DNA of 23,360 nt from an uncultured Succinivibrio sp. (GTDB taxonomy: Bacteria > Pseudomonadota > Gammaproteobacteria > Enterobacterales > Succinivibrionaceae), in NCBI GenBank assembly GCA_900767695.1, contig CAAGAC010000027.1:1-23360 (forward strand), given 5' to 3'. Made by a program: the position numbers and the translations under genes. The notes beneath the pieces were generated by a model. It worked only from the letters and a program-made list of their open reading frames with translations. It did not search any database and had not been told where the DNA came from. Positions 15,245 to 22,137 of the stretch are shown here, one piece after another. Each line of letters opens with the position of its first letter. The first letter of the stretch is position 1.

Positions 15245-16096
15245 TCAGGCGCTTCGGCGCGAGGCCGTCATGGCGTTGTATACGTCCAGGGCTTCCTTAG
15301 TCTCAGCGACATCATGGACGCGCACCATCACCGCGCCCTTCATGACGCTGATTAGGTGGCCCGCGACGCTTGAGACCACGCGGTCGGAAGCCTTCTTGAT
15401 CCCGGTGGCGGCGCCGAGCATGCTCTTGCGCGACAGCGCTGAGAGCACGGGGTAGCCGAGCGAGACTAGATCCTGCAGGTGGTCGAGCAGCCGGTAGTTG
15501 TCCTCGGCGCTCTTGCCAAAGCCAAAGCCAGGATCGAGGAGGATGTTCTCCTTCCTCACCCCGGCGTCCATCGCGGCCTTCGCGCGCTCCAGGAGGAAGT
15601 CTCCGACTTCCTTAACCACGTCCTGATAGTGCGGCGCGACCTGCATGGTCCTCGGCTTGCCCTGCATGTGCATCAATATAACAGGGATGTCAAGCCGCCC
15701 CGCCTCCTCCACGGCGCCCTCAAGGCGCAGCGCGCGGATGTCGTTCCAGACGTGGGCGCCGTGCCTCACGGCCTCGGCGATCACCTCGGGGCGCGAGGTG
15801 TCGACCGAGATCATGACGTCGAGGTTTTTCGCGATCCTCTCGACTACGGGGATCACGCGGTCCATCTCCTCCGAGGCGTCAACATCGCTGGCGCCGGGGC
15901 GGGTGGACTCGCCGCCGACGTCGATTATCCGAGCCCCTTCCTCAAGCATTCTGGCGGCGTGATCGTAGGCCTTGCCGCAATCGCGCCAAAGCCCGCCGTC
16001 TGAGAACGAGTCGGGGGTTACGTTGAGAATGCCCATGATCACAGGGCGGTCAAAGCTCAGGAAGCGATCTCCCGAGCGGATCCCGGATACACACAT
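15245..16096 (-). CDS. folP: Dihydropteroate synthase
   Basis: FolP condenses 6-hydroxymethyl-dihydropterin pyrophosphate with p-aminobenzoate in folate synthesis and is the sulfonamide target. The 283-residue product is the usual size. It shows MGILNVTPDSFSDGG (21-35), DVGGESTRPGA, the ISVDTSRPEV strand, LLDPGFGFGKS and LSALSRKSMLG, the standard pterin-binding signatures. The frame is open further upstream, but the ATG at 16096 has AAGGAG eight bases away and fits the family N-terminus. In many gammaproteobacteria folP follows ftsH and precedes glmM; neither is next to it here. A plausible promoter lies about 80 bases upstream. Confidence 0.95.
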   Translation of the reverse strand: MCVSGIRSGDRFLSFDRPVIMGILNVTPDSFSDGGLWRDCGKAYDHAARMLEEGARIIDVGGESTRPGASDVDASEEMDRVIPVVERIAKNLDVMISVDTSRPEVIAEAVRHGAHVWNDIRALRLEGAVEEAGRLDIPVILMHMQGKPRTMQVAPHYQDVVKEVGDFLLERAKAAMDAGVRKENILLDPGFGFGKSAEDNYRLLDHLQDLVSLGYPVLSALSRKSMLGAATGIKKASDRVVSSVAGHLISVMKGAVMVRVHDVAETKEALDVYNAMTASRRSA

Positions 16097-16174
16097 CCCA
16101 AGATCTCCTTTATGACATAAATTGAAGGTTGAAGGCCCGGACAAGGGCCCTGCCTGCACCGCGCAGGCCTTGGC

Positions 16175-16203
16175 ATTATGAGGCCGCAGGGCGCGCGAGG
16201 CAA
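16175..16203 (-). promoter_or_regulatory. Probable folP promoter
   Basis: On the minus strand TTGCCT (16198-16203) and CATAAT (16175-16180) are 17 bases apart, matching consensus at 4 of 6 and 5 of 6 positions. The start of transcription would give a leader of about 70 bases containing a GCCTGC/GCAGGC hairpin. Confidence 0.45.
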
Positions 16204-16225
16204 AGGTCTTGAGAGGATGGGAGCG

Positions 16226-16834
16226 CTACTGGGCCTTGAAGGGCTCGGCCTTCTGGGCGGTGAAGGGGCGCGCCGCGGCGGCCTTGGGCTGCTCGGCCCT
16301 GGCAGCGCGCCTTGGCAGGACCCTTGCGCTGCGCGAGCGCATCAGGCGCTGCGCAAACGCGCGCTCCCAGGCAAACTGCGAGCGGCTTTCAGGGCGCGAG
16401 GACCAGTAGACGGCGAAGGCGGTGAGCTCCTGCTCCTCAAAGGCAGGATCCTCAAGCCCGCAGGCGCGGCAGGCCTCGGGAAACGATGGCCCGGGGCGCC
16501 AGGATGCCGTCATCGGGAAGGGCTTTTGCGGCACAGAGCGAAGCTCCGCGGTGTAGAGCGGGAGCTCAAGCTCGGAGTCGTCCCAGTCCTTGCTGGGATC
16601 TGTGCGGCGGATGAAGCCTGCCTGCTCAAGCTCCGACAGCGCCAGCGAGGCGATGCGCAGATCTGACGAGGTGGGGAAGGCATCTGAACTGCACTTCAAA
16701 TAGTTTGACGCCTCGTTGAGCGTGACCCTTGAGATCCCGCGCTCAGCCCTGGGCCTTAGAAAGAAGGCGTAGAGGGAGCGGGCGATGTGGCTCAGGCTTC
16801 CTGCGGTGAGGTGCTTTAGTTCAAGTGCGTTCAT
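16226..16834 (-). CDS. DnaT-like ssDNA-binding domain protein
   Basis: The C-terminal half (about residues 105-175) resembles the DnaT single-strand DNA-binding domain: SWRPGPSFPEACRACGL, then EEQELTAFAVYWSSRPE and QFAWERAFAQRLMRS. E. coli DnaT has the comparable W-P---F---A--WG and F--YW-------W---L pattern. DnaT loads the PriA-dependent primosome for replication restart. The N-terminal 100 residues (IARSLYAFFLRPR, LSELEQAGFIRR) look like a helical, winged-helix-type domain. The tail is Ala/Arg/Lys-rich and probably disordered. The ATG at 16834 has GAAGG immediately upstream, closer than ideal; other in-frame starts upstream lack a ribosome site. It may be this organism's functional DnaT. 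Confidence 0.72.
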   Translation of the reverse strand: MNALELKHLTAGSLSHIARSLYAFFLRPRAERGISRVTLNEASNYLKCSSDAFPTSSDLRIASLALSELEQAGFIRRTDPSKDWDDSELELPLYTAELRSVPQKPFPMTASWRPGPSFPEACRACGLEDPAFEEQELTAFAVYWSSRPESRSQFAWERAFAQRLMRSRSARVLPRRAARAEQPKAAAARPFTAQKAEPFKAQ

Positions 16835-16982
16835 GCCTTCATTGTCGCACATGAGGAAAGATCCCGCCCCGGGAGATCGGCGCCTTGGATCGAGTGGTTT
16901 GAAGAGAGAAATGGCTGTCCTGACTTTCTTCATATGCACTCTTGCGGGGAATTTGCAGGATTTTTGAGGCGCGGTGCGGAAA

Positions 16983-17006
16983 ACAGTTGCACGTCTGCTC
17001 AACTGT
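16983..17006. promoter_or_regulatory. Operator-like inverted repeat 1
   Basis: ACAGTTG (16983-16989) and CAACTGT (17000-17006) flank 10 bases. The site covers the -35 of the metal-pump operon promoter. Its right half, TGCTCAACTGT, is identical to that of repeat 2. Confidence 0.65.
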
Positions 17007-17014
17007 CGTATACT
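16987..17014 (+). promoter_or_regulatory. Promoter of the HMA/Zn-type ATPase operon
   Basis: TTGCAC (16987-16992) and TATACT (17009-17014) are spaced by 16 bases. The -35 is inside inverted repeat 1, and repeat 2 starts six bases after the -10, the classic layout for repression. Confidence 0.5.
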
Positions 17015-17019
17015 TCAAT

Positions 17020-17043
17020 ACAGTTGAATAATTGCTCAACTGT
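17020..17043. promoter_or_regulatory. Operator-like inverted repeat 2
   Basis: ACAGTTGA (17020-17027) and TCAACTGT (17036-17043) flank 8 bases centred on AATT. It sits over the expected transcription start. The core GTTGAATAATTGCTCAAC resembles ArsR/SmtB-family operators as I recall them (TTGA-N8-TCAA), so a zinc- or cadmium-sensing repressor encoded elsewhere is a reasonable guess. Confidence 0.65.
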
Positions 17044-17066
17044 TAACGCCTATGGAGGATGAAATC

Positions 17067-17288
17067 ATGAAGGTGCGCTGCGACATCAGTGGCCTTGACT
17101 GCGCGGCCTGCGCTGCCAAGCTCGAGGGGATCATGCAGAGGAAGTTCAACGGCGCGAGCCTCAACTACGCGATGGGCTCGCTGGTGCTGGACGTCGACGA
17201 CGGCGAGGACGAGGACGACGTGGCCTCCCGCGCCAACGCCATAGCCGCCGATTTCGAGGACGGGATCACGGTCGCGCTGCGCGACTGA
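17067..17288 (+). CDS. Free heavy-metal-associated (HMA) domain protein
   Basis: This 73-residue cytosolic protein is a single ferredoxin-like HMA domain. The metal-binding loop is SGLDCAACAAKLEG, with Cys12 and Cys15, so Met of the usual GMxCxxC is replaced by Leu-Asp. A cluster of acidic residues (DVDDGEDEDD) follows. Start choice is clear: the ATG at 17067 has GGAGG eight bases upstream, whereas the ATG at 17052 overlaps that site. It lies 79 bases before a P1B ATPase that has no HMA domain of its own. It is therefore probably the missing N-terminal metal-binding domain acting in trans. The acidic, non-Met loop suits Zn/Cd more than Cu, by analogy with ZntA-type domains. Confidence 0.85.
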   Translation: MKVRCDISGLDCAACAAKLEGIMQRKFNGASLNYAMGSLVLDVDDGEDEDDVASRANAIAADFEDGITVALRD

Positions 17289-17295
17289 TGAGGGC

Positions 17296-17324
17296 GCGCC
17301 GCACAAGAAGAAAAAGAGCGGCGC
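17296..17324 (+). other. Hairpin between the HMA gene and the ATPase gene
   Basis: GCGCCGC (17296-17302) and GCGGCGC (17318-17324) enclose a 15-base purine-rich loop. No T-run follows. It may protect the 3' end of the upstream HMA message and adjust the ratio of small protein to ATPase. Confidence 0.4.
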
Positions 17325-17367
17325 AGGGCAAAAAGGATTGAAAAGGGATTTTGAAGGAGCCTGAACC

Positions 17368-19278
17368 ATGATCTCGGAACTCTCTGCAAGAGAAAAGGCA
17401 TCGCTCTCTTTTGCCGTCATCGCGATGATCGTGCTGATCCTCTACGAGCACACCTCGCTGGTGCCTGTGAGCGAGCTTGCGGCCATGGCGCTTTGCGTAG
17501 TCGCCTACCTGCTCATCGCCTGGAAGATAGTCCTCTCGGCGCTAAGGGGGGTTGTCAAGACCTTCAGGCTCAACGAGCAGTCGCTGATGGTCATAGCGAC
17601 CTTTGGCGCGTTCGGGATCAGGGACTACGCCGAGGCGCTGGCGGTCATGATCTTCTACATCATCGGCGAGAGCTTCGAGGAGTACGCCCGCGGCAGGGCC
17701 CGCGGCGAGATCTCATCCTTGGTGAAGCTCAAGCCCCAGTCGGCGCGCGTCGTCCATGACGACGGCACGGTCGAGGTGGTCAAGCCCCGCAAGGTGAAGC
17801 CGGGGCAGGTGATGCGCGTGCTCGCAGGCGAGGTCGTTGCGCTTGACGGCGTGCTGCTCACCGACAGCGCGGCCATCGATACTGCCGCGATCACGGGCGA
17901 GAGCGAGCCCAGGCTCTACCGAAAGGGCGAGGAAGTCCCCTCAGGCTGCGTCAACGCAGGACAGGTCATCGAGCTTAAGGCGGCGCGCGACTACCGCAGC
18001 TCCTCGATCACAAGGCTTTTGAACCTCATCGAGGATGCTGCGGCCAACAAGTCCCGCCCCGAGGCCCTGATCAGGCGCTTCTCAGTCTGGTACACCCCCA
18101 TCGTGGTGGCCGCGGCGGCCGTGATGGCGCTGGTCCCGCTTTTTGTCCAAGGCGCCTCGTGGCCTGACTGGGGCACGAGGGCGCTCGTCTTCCTCGTGGT
18201 CTCCTGCCCCTGCGCGCTGGTGCTCTCGGTTCCGCTCTCGTTCTTCGGGGGAATGGGCGCCATCTCCAAGACTGGCGTGATGATCAAGGGCTCCATCTAC
18301 CTTGAGAACCTCGCAAGGCTCAAGGCCCTGGCCTTCGACAAGACAGGCACCATCACCAGGGGCCGCTTCAGCGTGACCTCGGTCGAGCCTCGGGAGGGGA
18401 TCTCCGAGGACGAGCTTCTGGGCATGGCCGCTGCGCTTGAGTCTGAAAGCTCCCATCCGCTTGCAAGGGCCGTGGTCGAGGCCGCGAGGGATCGCAATAT
18501 AGCGATCCCCAAGGTTGCCGACGCCTCCGAGAAGGCCGGGCTTGGGATCTCGGGCATGGTCGGCGGGAAGAGGATCTCCGCAGGCAGGCGCGAGTTCATC
18601 GCCAGTGAGTGCGGCGCAGAGATAGGGCGCCGCAAGAGCAGCGGCACGGACATCTACGTCTCCCGCGGCGGCCGTCTTGCCGGAGTCATCAGCCTTTTTG
18701 ACACTCCAAAGGAGAGCGCCAAGGCAGCGGTGCGCGAGCTTGAGAAGCTTGGCGTCGCGACCTGCCTCATCACCGGCGACAAGCGCGAGGCCGCCGACGC
18801 GGTGGCAGGCTCCCTTGGCATGAGCGAGGTGCTCGCCGAGCAGCTTCCCCAGGACAAGCTACGCAATTTCGAGGCCTTCAGGCGCTCCCACGGCATCGCA
18901 GGCTTCGTCGGCGACGGCATCAACGACGCCCCGGTGCTCGCAGCCTCCGACGTCGGCATCGCGATGGGCCAGTTTGGCTCCCAGGCCGCAGTCGAGGCCG
19001 CCGACGTCGTGGTCATGAACGACGATCTCCTGAGGATCCCGCAGGCCGTCAGGCTCTCGCGCAGGACCTACGCGCTTGCCCTTGAGAACATGTGGCTCTC
19101 AATTGCCATCAAGCTTGCGATCCTGATCCTGGGCGCCCTCGGCCTTGCCAACATCTGGCTTGCGATCTTCGGGGACGTCGGGGTGCTCATCCTCGCGGTG
19201 CTCAACGCGATGCGCTCGCTGGGATTTGTAAAGGGCAGGGCCTGGTCCCAGGCCGCAGGCGCCGGGCAGGCTGCCTGA
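17368..19278 (+). CDS. Zn/Cd-type P1B ATPase without HMA domain
   Basis: This 636-residue metal-exporting P-type ATPase of the inner membrane has about eight hydrophobic helices. The A-domain motif is TGESEP, the helix-6 metal site is SCPCALVLS (Cys280, Cys282) and the phosphorylation site is DKTGT (Asp324). SSHPLA is the N-domain motif, ITGDK and GDGINDAPVLA are hinge motifs, and the last helix carries Asp in IFGDVGVLILAVLNAMRSL. CPC plus an Asp-containing helix 8 points to the P1B-2 (ZntA/CadA) group. It starts straight into the first helix (ATG at 17368, AAGGAG eight bases upstream), so the N-terminal HMA domain usual in ZntA/CadA is absent. The free HMA gene just upstream supplies a candidate. 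A terminator follows. Confidence 0.92.
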   Translation: MISELSAREKASLSFAVIAMIVLILYEHTSLVPVSELAAMALCVVAYLLIAWKIVLSALRGVVKTFRLNEQSLMVIATFGAFGIRDYAEALAVMIFYIIGESFEEYARGRARGEISSLVKLKPQSARVVHDDGTVEVVKPRKVKPGQVMRVLAGEVVALDGVLLTDSAAIDTAAITGESEPRLYRKGEEVPSGCVNAGQVIELKAARDYRSSSITRLLNLIEDAAANKSRPEALIRRFSVWYTPIVVAAAAVMALVPLFVQGASWPDWGTRALVFLVVSCPCALVLSVPLSFFGGMGAISKTGVMIKGSIYLENLARLKALAFDKTGTITRGRFSVTSVEPREGISEDELLGMAAALESESSHPLARAVVEAARDRNIAIPKVADASEKAGLGISGMVGGKRISAGRREFIASECGAEIGRRKSSGTDIYVSRGGRLAGVISLFDTPKESAKAAVRELEKLGVATCLITGDKREAADAVAGSLGMSEVLAEQLPQDKLRNFEAFRRSHGIAGFVGDGINDAPVLAASDVGIAMGQFGSQAAVEAADVVVMNDDLLRIPQAVRLSRRTYALALENMWLSIAIKLAILILGALGLANIWLAIFGDVGVLILAVLNAMRSLGFVKGRAWSQAAGAGQAA

Positions 19279-19289
19279 CAAAGCCGAGC

Positions 19290-19315
19290 AAGGGCCCCTC
19301 GATGCGGGGCCTTTT
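19290..19315 (+). terminator. Intrinsic terminator after the Zn/Cd-type ATPase
   Basis: GGCCCC (19293-19298) and GGGGCC (19306-19311) form a 6-bp stem with a 7-base loop, followed by TTTT. It separates the Zn-type operon from the Cu-type gene. Confidence 0.75.
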
Positions 19316-19374
19316 AACAACCAGCAGATTGGCGCTGGCCCGATAAAAACTTGCACAATGGCTGTCCGACATGT

Positions 19375-19394
19375 CAGTTAGCGTAAGATAACTG
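19375..19394. promoter_or_regulatory. Inverted repeat upstream of the copper ATPase
   Basis: CAGTTA (19375-19380) and TAACTG (19389-19394) are perfect reverse complements around 8 bases. The arms resemble those of the two repeats upstream of the Zn-type operon (CAGTT and AACTG), although total length is 20 rather than 22 bp. It lies 29 bases before the chosen start codon, in operator position. Confidence 0.5.
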
Positions 19395-19423
19395 CACGGA
19401 AAATGACAGCAAGGCAGAGAGCA

Positions 19424-21889
19424 ATGCTTAAAAAGACATTTGACATCAAAGGCATGACATGCGTGGCGTGCGCATCCCATGTCGAGAAGGCCGTCTCCAG
19501 GGTTCCGGGAGTCTCGGACGTCAACGTCATGCTCGTAAAGAACCGCATGACGCTGCTCGCAGGAGACGAGGTTCAGGATTTCGCGATCATCAAGGCAGTC
19601 GAGGACGCGGGATACGGCGCCTCGCCCGCTGGAAGCGGGGAGGGCGCCAGGGTCGCAAGGGCCGATGACAGCGAGGCTCGGAGGCGCAAGCGCGCGCTCG
19701 CTGCAAGCTTCGCGCTCCTCGTCGCGCTGCTGGCCCTTGCAATGGGGCCAAGGCTCGGCTTCGCGCCATTTGCCTCGGCCTTTGCAAGCGCCGCGGTGCA
19801 GGGCGTGCTCGCGCTTGCCATCATGTGGCTCCAGCGCAGGTACTACCTGTCGGCCTGGCGCGCGCTCAGGCACGGCAGCACCAACATGGACACCCTGGTC
19901 TCGCTGGGATCGCTCGTGTCGTTCCTCTACTCGCTATACAACTTTGCAACGCTGCCGCAGGGCGCGGGGCTTGACGCGCTGATGGGCTCGAACCCGGTGT
20001 TCTTCGACTCGGCGGCAGGGATCCTCTGCTTCGTCGCCATCGGCAAGTACTTCGAGGAGCGCACCCGCGTGTGCACCGCCGACGCGGTGATGAAGCTCTA
20101 CGATCTGGCCCCGAAGTTCGTGACCGTGAGGCGCGATGACGGGAGCACCTCGCAGATCCCGCTCTCGGAGGCTAAAAAGGGCGACATCCTCGTCATAAAG
20201 GCAGGCGAGCAGGTGGGCGTCGACGGAGTGGTGGTCTCGGGCTCCGGCTACTGCGACGAGAGCGCGCTCACCGGCGAGTCCCGCCCCGTGAAGAAGACTA
20301 CTGGCTCGAAGATGACCTCCTCGAGCATCCTCTCCTCGGGCGCGGTCGAGATGCGCGCCGAGGCGGTTGGCTCAGACACCACGCTTTCCAAGATCATCGC
20401 GCTCGTCGATGACGCCAACTCGAAGAAGGCGCCCATCGCGCGCATCGCCGACCGCGTGGCCGGAGTGTTCACCCCGGCGGTGATCACCGTCGCTGCGGCG
20501 GTGTTCTGCATCTGGTATTTCGCCATGGGAGCAGGCGTCGCGGTCTCGCTCAACTACGCGATCTGCGTCCTGGTGATCTCCTGCCCGTGCGCGCTTGGCC
20601 TGGCAACGCCGCTTGCCATCGTGGCCGGCACCGGCCGCGCCGCGTCGTCAGGCGTGCTCTTCAAGTCGCCCGAGGCGCTTGAGACGCTGCGCCGCGCCAC
20701 GGTCTTCGTGTTCGACAAGACCGGCACGCTCACCACAGGGCGCATGGACGTCATCGCCTCGCGCTTCAATGAGGGCGCCGACGAGGCCGGCGTCGTGGCG
20801 AGGGCCGCCGCGCTGGAGAGGAAGTCGGGCCATCCGCTGGCGCAGGCCTTCGGGCGCAAGTACAGCGCAGGCAGCCTTGAGGCGACCGGCTACAGGCTGA
20901 TCGAAGGACGCGGCGTCACCGGCGTGGTCGACGGCAGGAAGGTTGGCGTCGGCAACAGCACTCTTGCAGACGAGCTCGGCGCAAGGCTTTCAGACGATGA
21001 CAAGGCCTTCATCTCGGTGCACGAGCAGCTCGGCCAGGCCGTGATGGTCATCATCGAGGATGGCGCCGTGCAGGGCGAGGTCGTGATCGCAGACGAGATC
21101 AGGCCGTCCGCCAGACAGGCCATCGCCGATCTCAAGGCCATGGGGATCCGCCCGGTGATGCTCACAGGCGATCGCAGGGCGGTTGCCGAGGGCGTTGCCG
21201 CGCAGCTTGGGATCAAGGACTTCAGGGCCGAGCTTCTGCCGCAGGACAAGGCCGCGATCATCAGGCAGCTTGAGGAGCAGGGCGAGCACACCGTGATGAT
21301 CGGCGACGGCATCAACGACTCGGTGGCGATCGCCACTGCCGAGACCGGGATCGGCATCGCCGGCACCTCGGACATCGCGGTCGAGTCATGCCAGGTGGTG
21401 CTTTTAAAGGGCAATCTGGGCGACTGCGCCAACGCGCTGCTTATGTCGCGCCGCACCATCGCCAACATCATGGAGAACCTGTTCTGGGCCTTTGCCTACA
21501 ACGTGATCTTCATACCGGTGGCGGCAGGAGCGTTCTCATCGCTAGGCTTCAGGCTCACCCCGGTTGCGGGTGCGCTGCTGATGAGCCTGTCGAGCGTGTG
21601 CGTGGGACTCAACGCCTTAAGGCTCACGCTTGTGAAGCTCAAGGATTATTCTGACAAGAAAGAGGAGAAACTCATGAAGAAGACCGTTCACGTTTCAGGA
21701 ATGTCATGCGAGCACTGCGTTGCCCGCGTCACCAAGGCATTGAAGGCCGTGCCGGGCGTTGCCGACGCCGAGGTCTCGCTCAAGACCCAGAGCGCCAGGC
21801 TTGACTGCGATGCCTCCGTCACCTCCGACATGGTGAGGAAGGCCGTCGAGGACGCCGGCTACGACTTCAAGTCCATGCAGGACGCGTAA
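19424..21889 (+). CDS. copA: Cu+-exporting P1B ATPase with HMA domains at both ends
   Basis: This 821-residue inner-membrane pump should export Cu+ (or Ag+). Domains in order: HMA1 with GMTCVAC (Cys13, Cys16), transmembrane helices, A-domain ALTGES, helix-6 SCPCALGLATP (Cys387, Cys389), DKTGTLT (Asp431), SGHPLAQAF, LTGDR and GDGINDSVAIA. YNVIFIPVAAG and MSLSSVCVGLNALRL supply the Asn/Tyr and Met/Ser residues of the P1B-1 copper site. A second complete HMA domain with GMSCEHC (Cys762, Cys765) follows after a Lys-rich linker. The hinge has DSV instead of the usual DSP. The ATG at 19424 has AAGG nine bases upstream; the ATG at 19403 is an in-frame alternative. The C-terminal domain also has its own start site (see 21674). 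Confidence 0.93.
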   Translation: MLKKTFDIKGMTCVACASHVEKAVSRVPGVSDVNVMLVKNRMTLLAGDEVQDFAIIKAVEDAGYGASPAGSGEGARVARADDSEARRRKRALAASFALLVALLALAMGPRLGFAPFASAFASAAVQGVLALAIMWLQRRYYLSAWRALRHGSTNMDTLVSLGSLVSFLYSLYNFATLPQGAGLDALMGSNPVFFDSAAGILCFVAIGKYFEERTRVCTADAVMKLYDLAPKFVTVRRDDGSTSQIPLSEAKKGDILVIKAGEQVGVDGVVVSGSGYCDESALTGESRPVKKTTGSKMTSSSILSSGAVEMRAEAVGSDTTLSKIIALVDDANSKKAPIARIADRVAGVFTPAVITVAAAVFCIWYFAMGAGVAVSLNYAICVLVISCPCALGLATPLAIVAGTGRAASSGVLFKSPEALETLRRATVFVFDKTGTLTTGRMDVIASRFNEGADEAGVVARAAALERKSGHPLAQAFGRKYSAGSLEATGYRLIEGRGVTGVVDGRKVGVGNSTLADELGARLSDDDKAFISVHEQLGQAVMVIIEDGAVQGEVVIADEIRPSARQAIADLKAMGIRPVMLTGDRRAVAEGVAAQLGIKDFRAELLPQDKAAIIRQLEEQGEHTVMIGDGINDSVAIATAETGIGIAGTSDIAVESCQVVLLKGNLGDCANALLMSRRTIANIMENLFWAFAYNVIFIPVAAGAFSSLGFRLTPVAGALLMSLSSVCVGLNALRLTLVKLKDYSDKKEEKLMKKTVHVSGMSCEHCVARVTKALKAVPGVADAEVSLKTQSARLDCDASVTSDMVRKAVEDAGYDFKSMQDA
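21662..21676 (+). promoter_or_regulatory. Internal ribosome binding site and start codon within copA
   Basis: GAGGAG (21662-21667) lies six bases before an in-frame ATG (21674-21676). It falls exactly at the boundary between the last helix and the C-terminal HMA domain. The Lys/Glu-rich linker codons create a site better than the one at the copA start. Confidence 0.55.
21674..21889 (+). CDS. Possible internally initiated CopZ-like copper chaperone (C-terminal domain of CopA)
   Basis: Starting at the internal ATG gives a 71-residue protein beginning MKKTVHVSGMSCEHCVARV. It is a full HMA domain of the size and form of free CopZ chaperones, with a CxxC at residues 12-15. The ribosome site at 21662-21667 makes separate translation plausible, so the same DNA may yield both full-length CopA and a soluble chaperone. 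E. coli copA is known to yield a separate chaperone, CopA(Z), from its N-terminal domain by frameshifting; this would reach the same end by another route. Whether the small product exists cannot be settled from sequence. Confidence 0.45.
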   Translation: MKKTVHVSGMSCEHCVARVTKALKAVPGVADAEVSLKTQSARLDCDASVTSDMVRKAVEDAGYDFKSMQDA

Positions 21890-21926
21890 GGCAGGCAATC
21901 CGGGGCTGACAGGTCCATAGCTTGCA

Positions 21927-21953
21927 AAACCGCGCGGCAGGGCTGCGCGGTTT
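21927..21953 (+). terminator. Hairpin after copA
   Basis: AAACCGCGC (21927-21935) and GCGCGGTTT (21945-21953) pair perfectly around 9 bases, ending in only three T. It is the first of two consecutive hairpins after copA and a plausible terminator. Confidence 0.5.
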
Positions 21954-21977
21954 GCCGCCTGCGCGGCGGATTGATCC

Positions 21978-22020
21978 CAAAGGCACGCAAGGCTAATTTC
22001 GAAAAGCCCGCGTGCCTTTG
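21978..22020. terminator. Long 11-bp inverted repeat between copA and the Cas6-like gene
   Basis: CAAAGGCACGC (21978-21988) and GCGTGCCTTTG (22010-22020) are perfect reverse complements. An inner GGCT/AGCC stem (21991-21994, 22005-22008) lies inside. The right arm ends in TTT. It looks like a second terminator that would isolate the following gene from copA transcription. Confidence 0.5.
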
Positions 22021-22137
22021 CTTTGCCAGGGGAGGCAATATGGCGCGGGTGCAATAAGCTGCAGCGCGGGGATCAGGGGCTTTTTGCTTATCGGCCATGC
22101 GCCTTGGCGCTGCACGATGCCTGTATTGGAAGTAAGC

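Noticed and set aside
19351..19389. MerR/CueR-type copA promoter with a long spacer
   Set aside because: TTGCAC at 19351 has no suitable -10 at 19-20 bases, and the usual CueR palindrome is absent.
22052..22110. LysR-like ATAAGC...GCTTAT pair upstream of the Cas6-like gene
   Set aside because: The arms are far apart and not in T-N11-A geometry, so the resemblance to the boxes near 10565 is probably chance.
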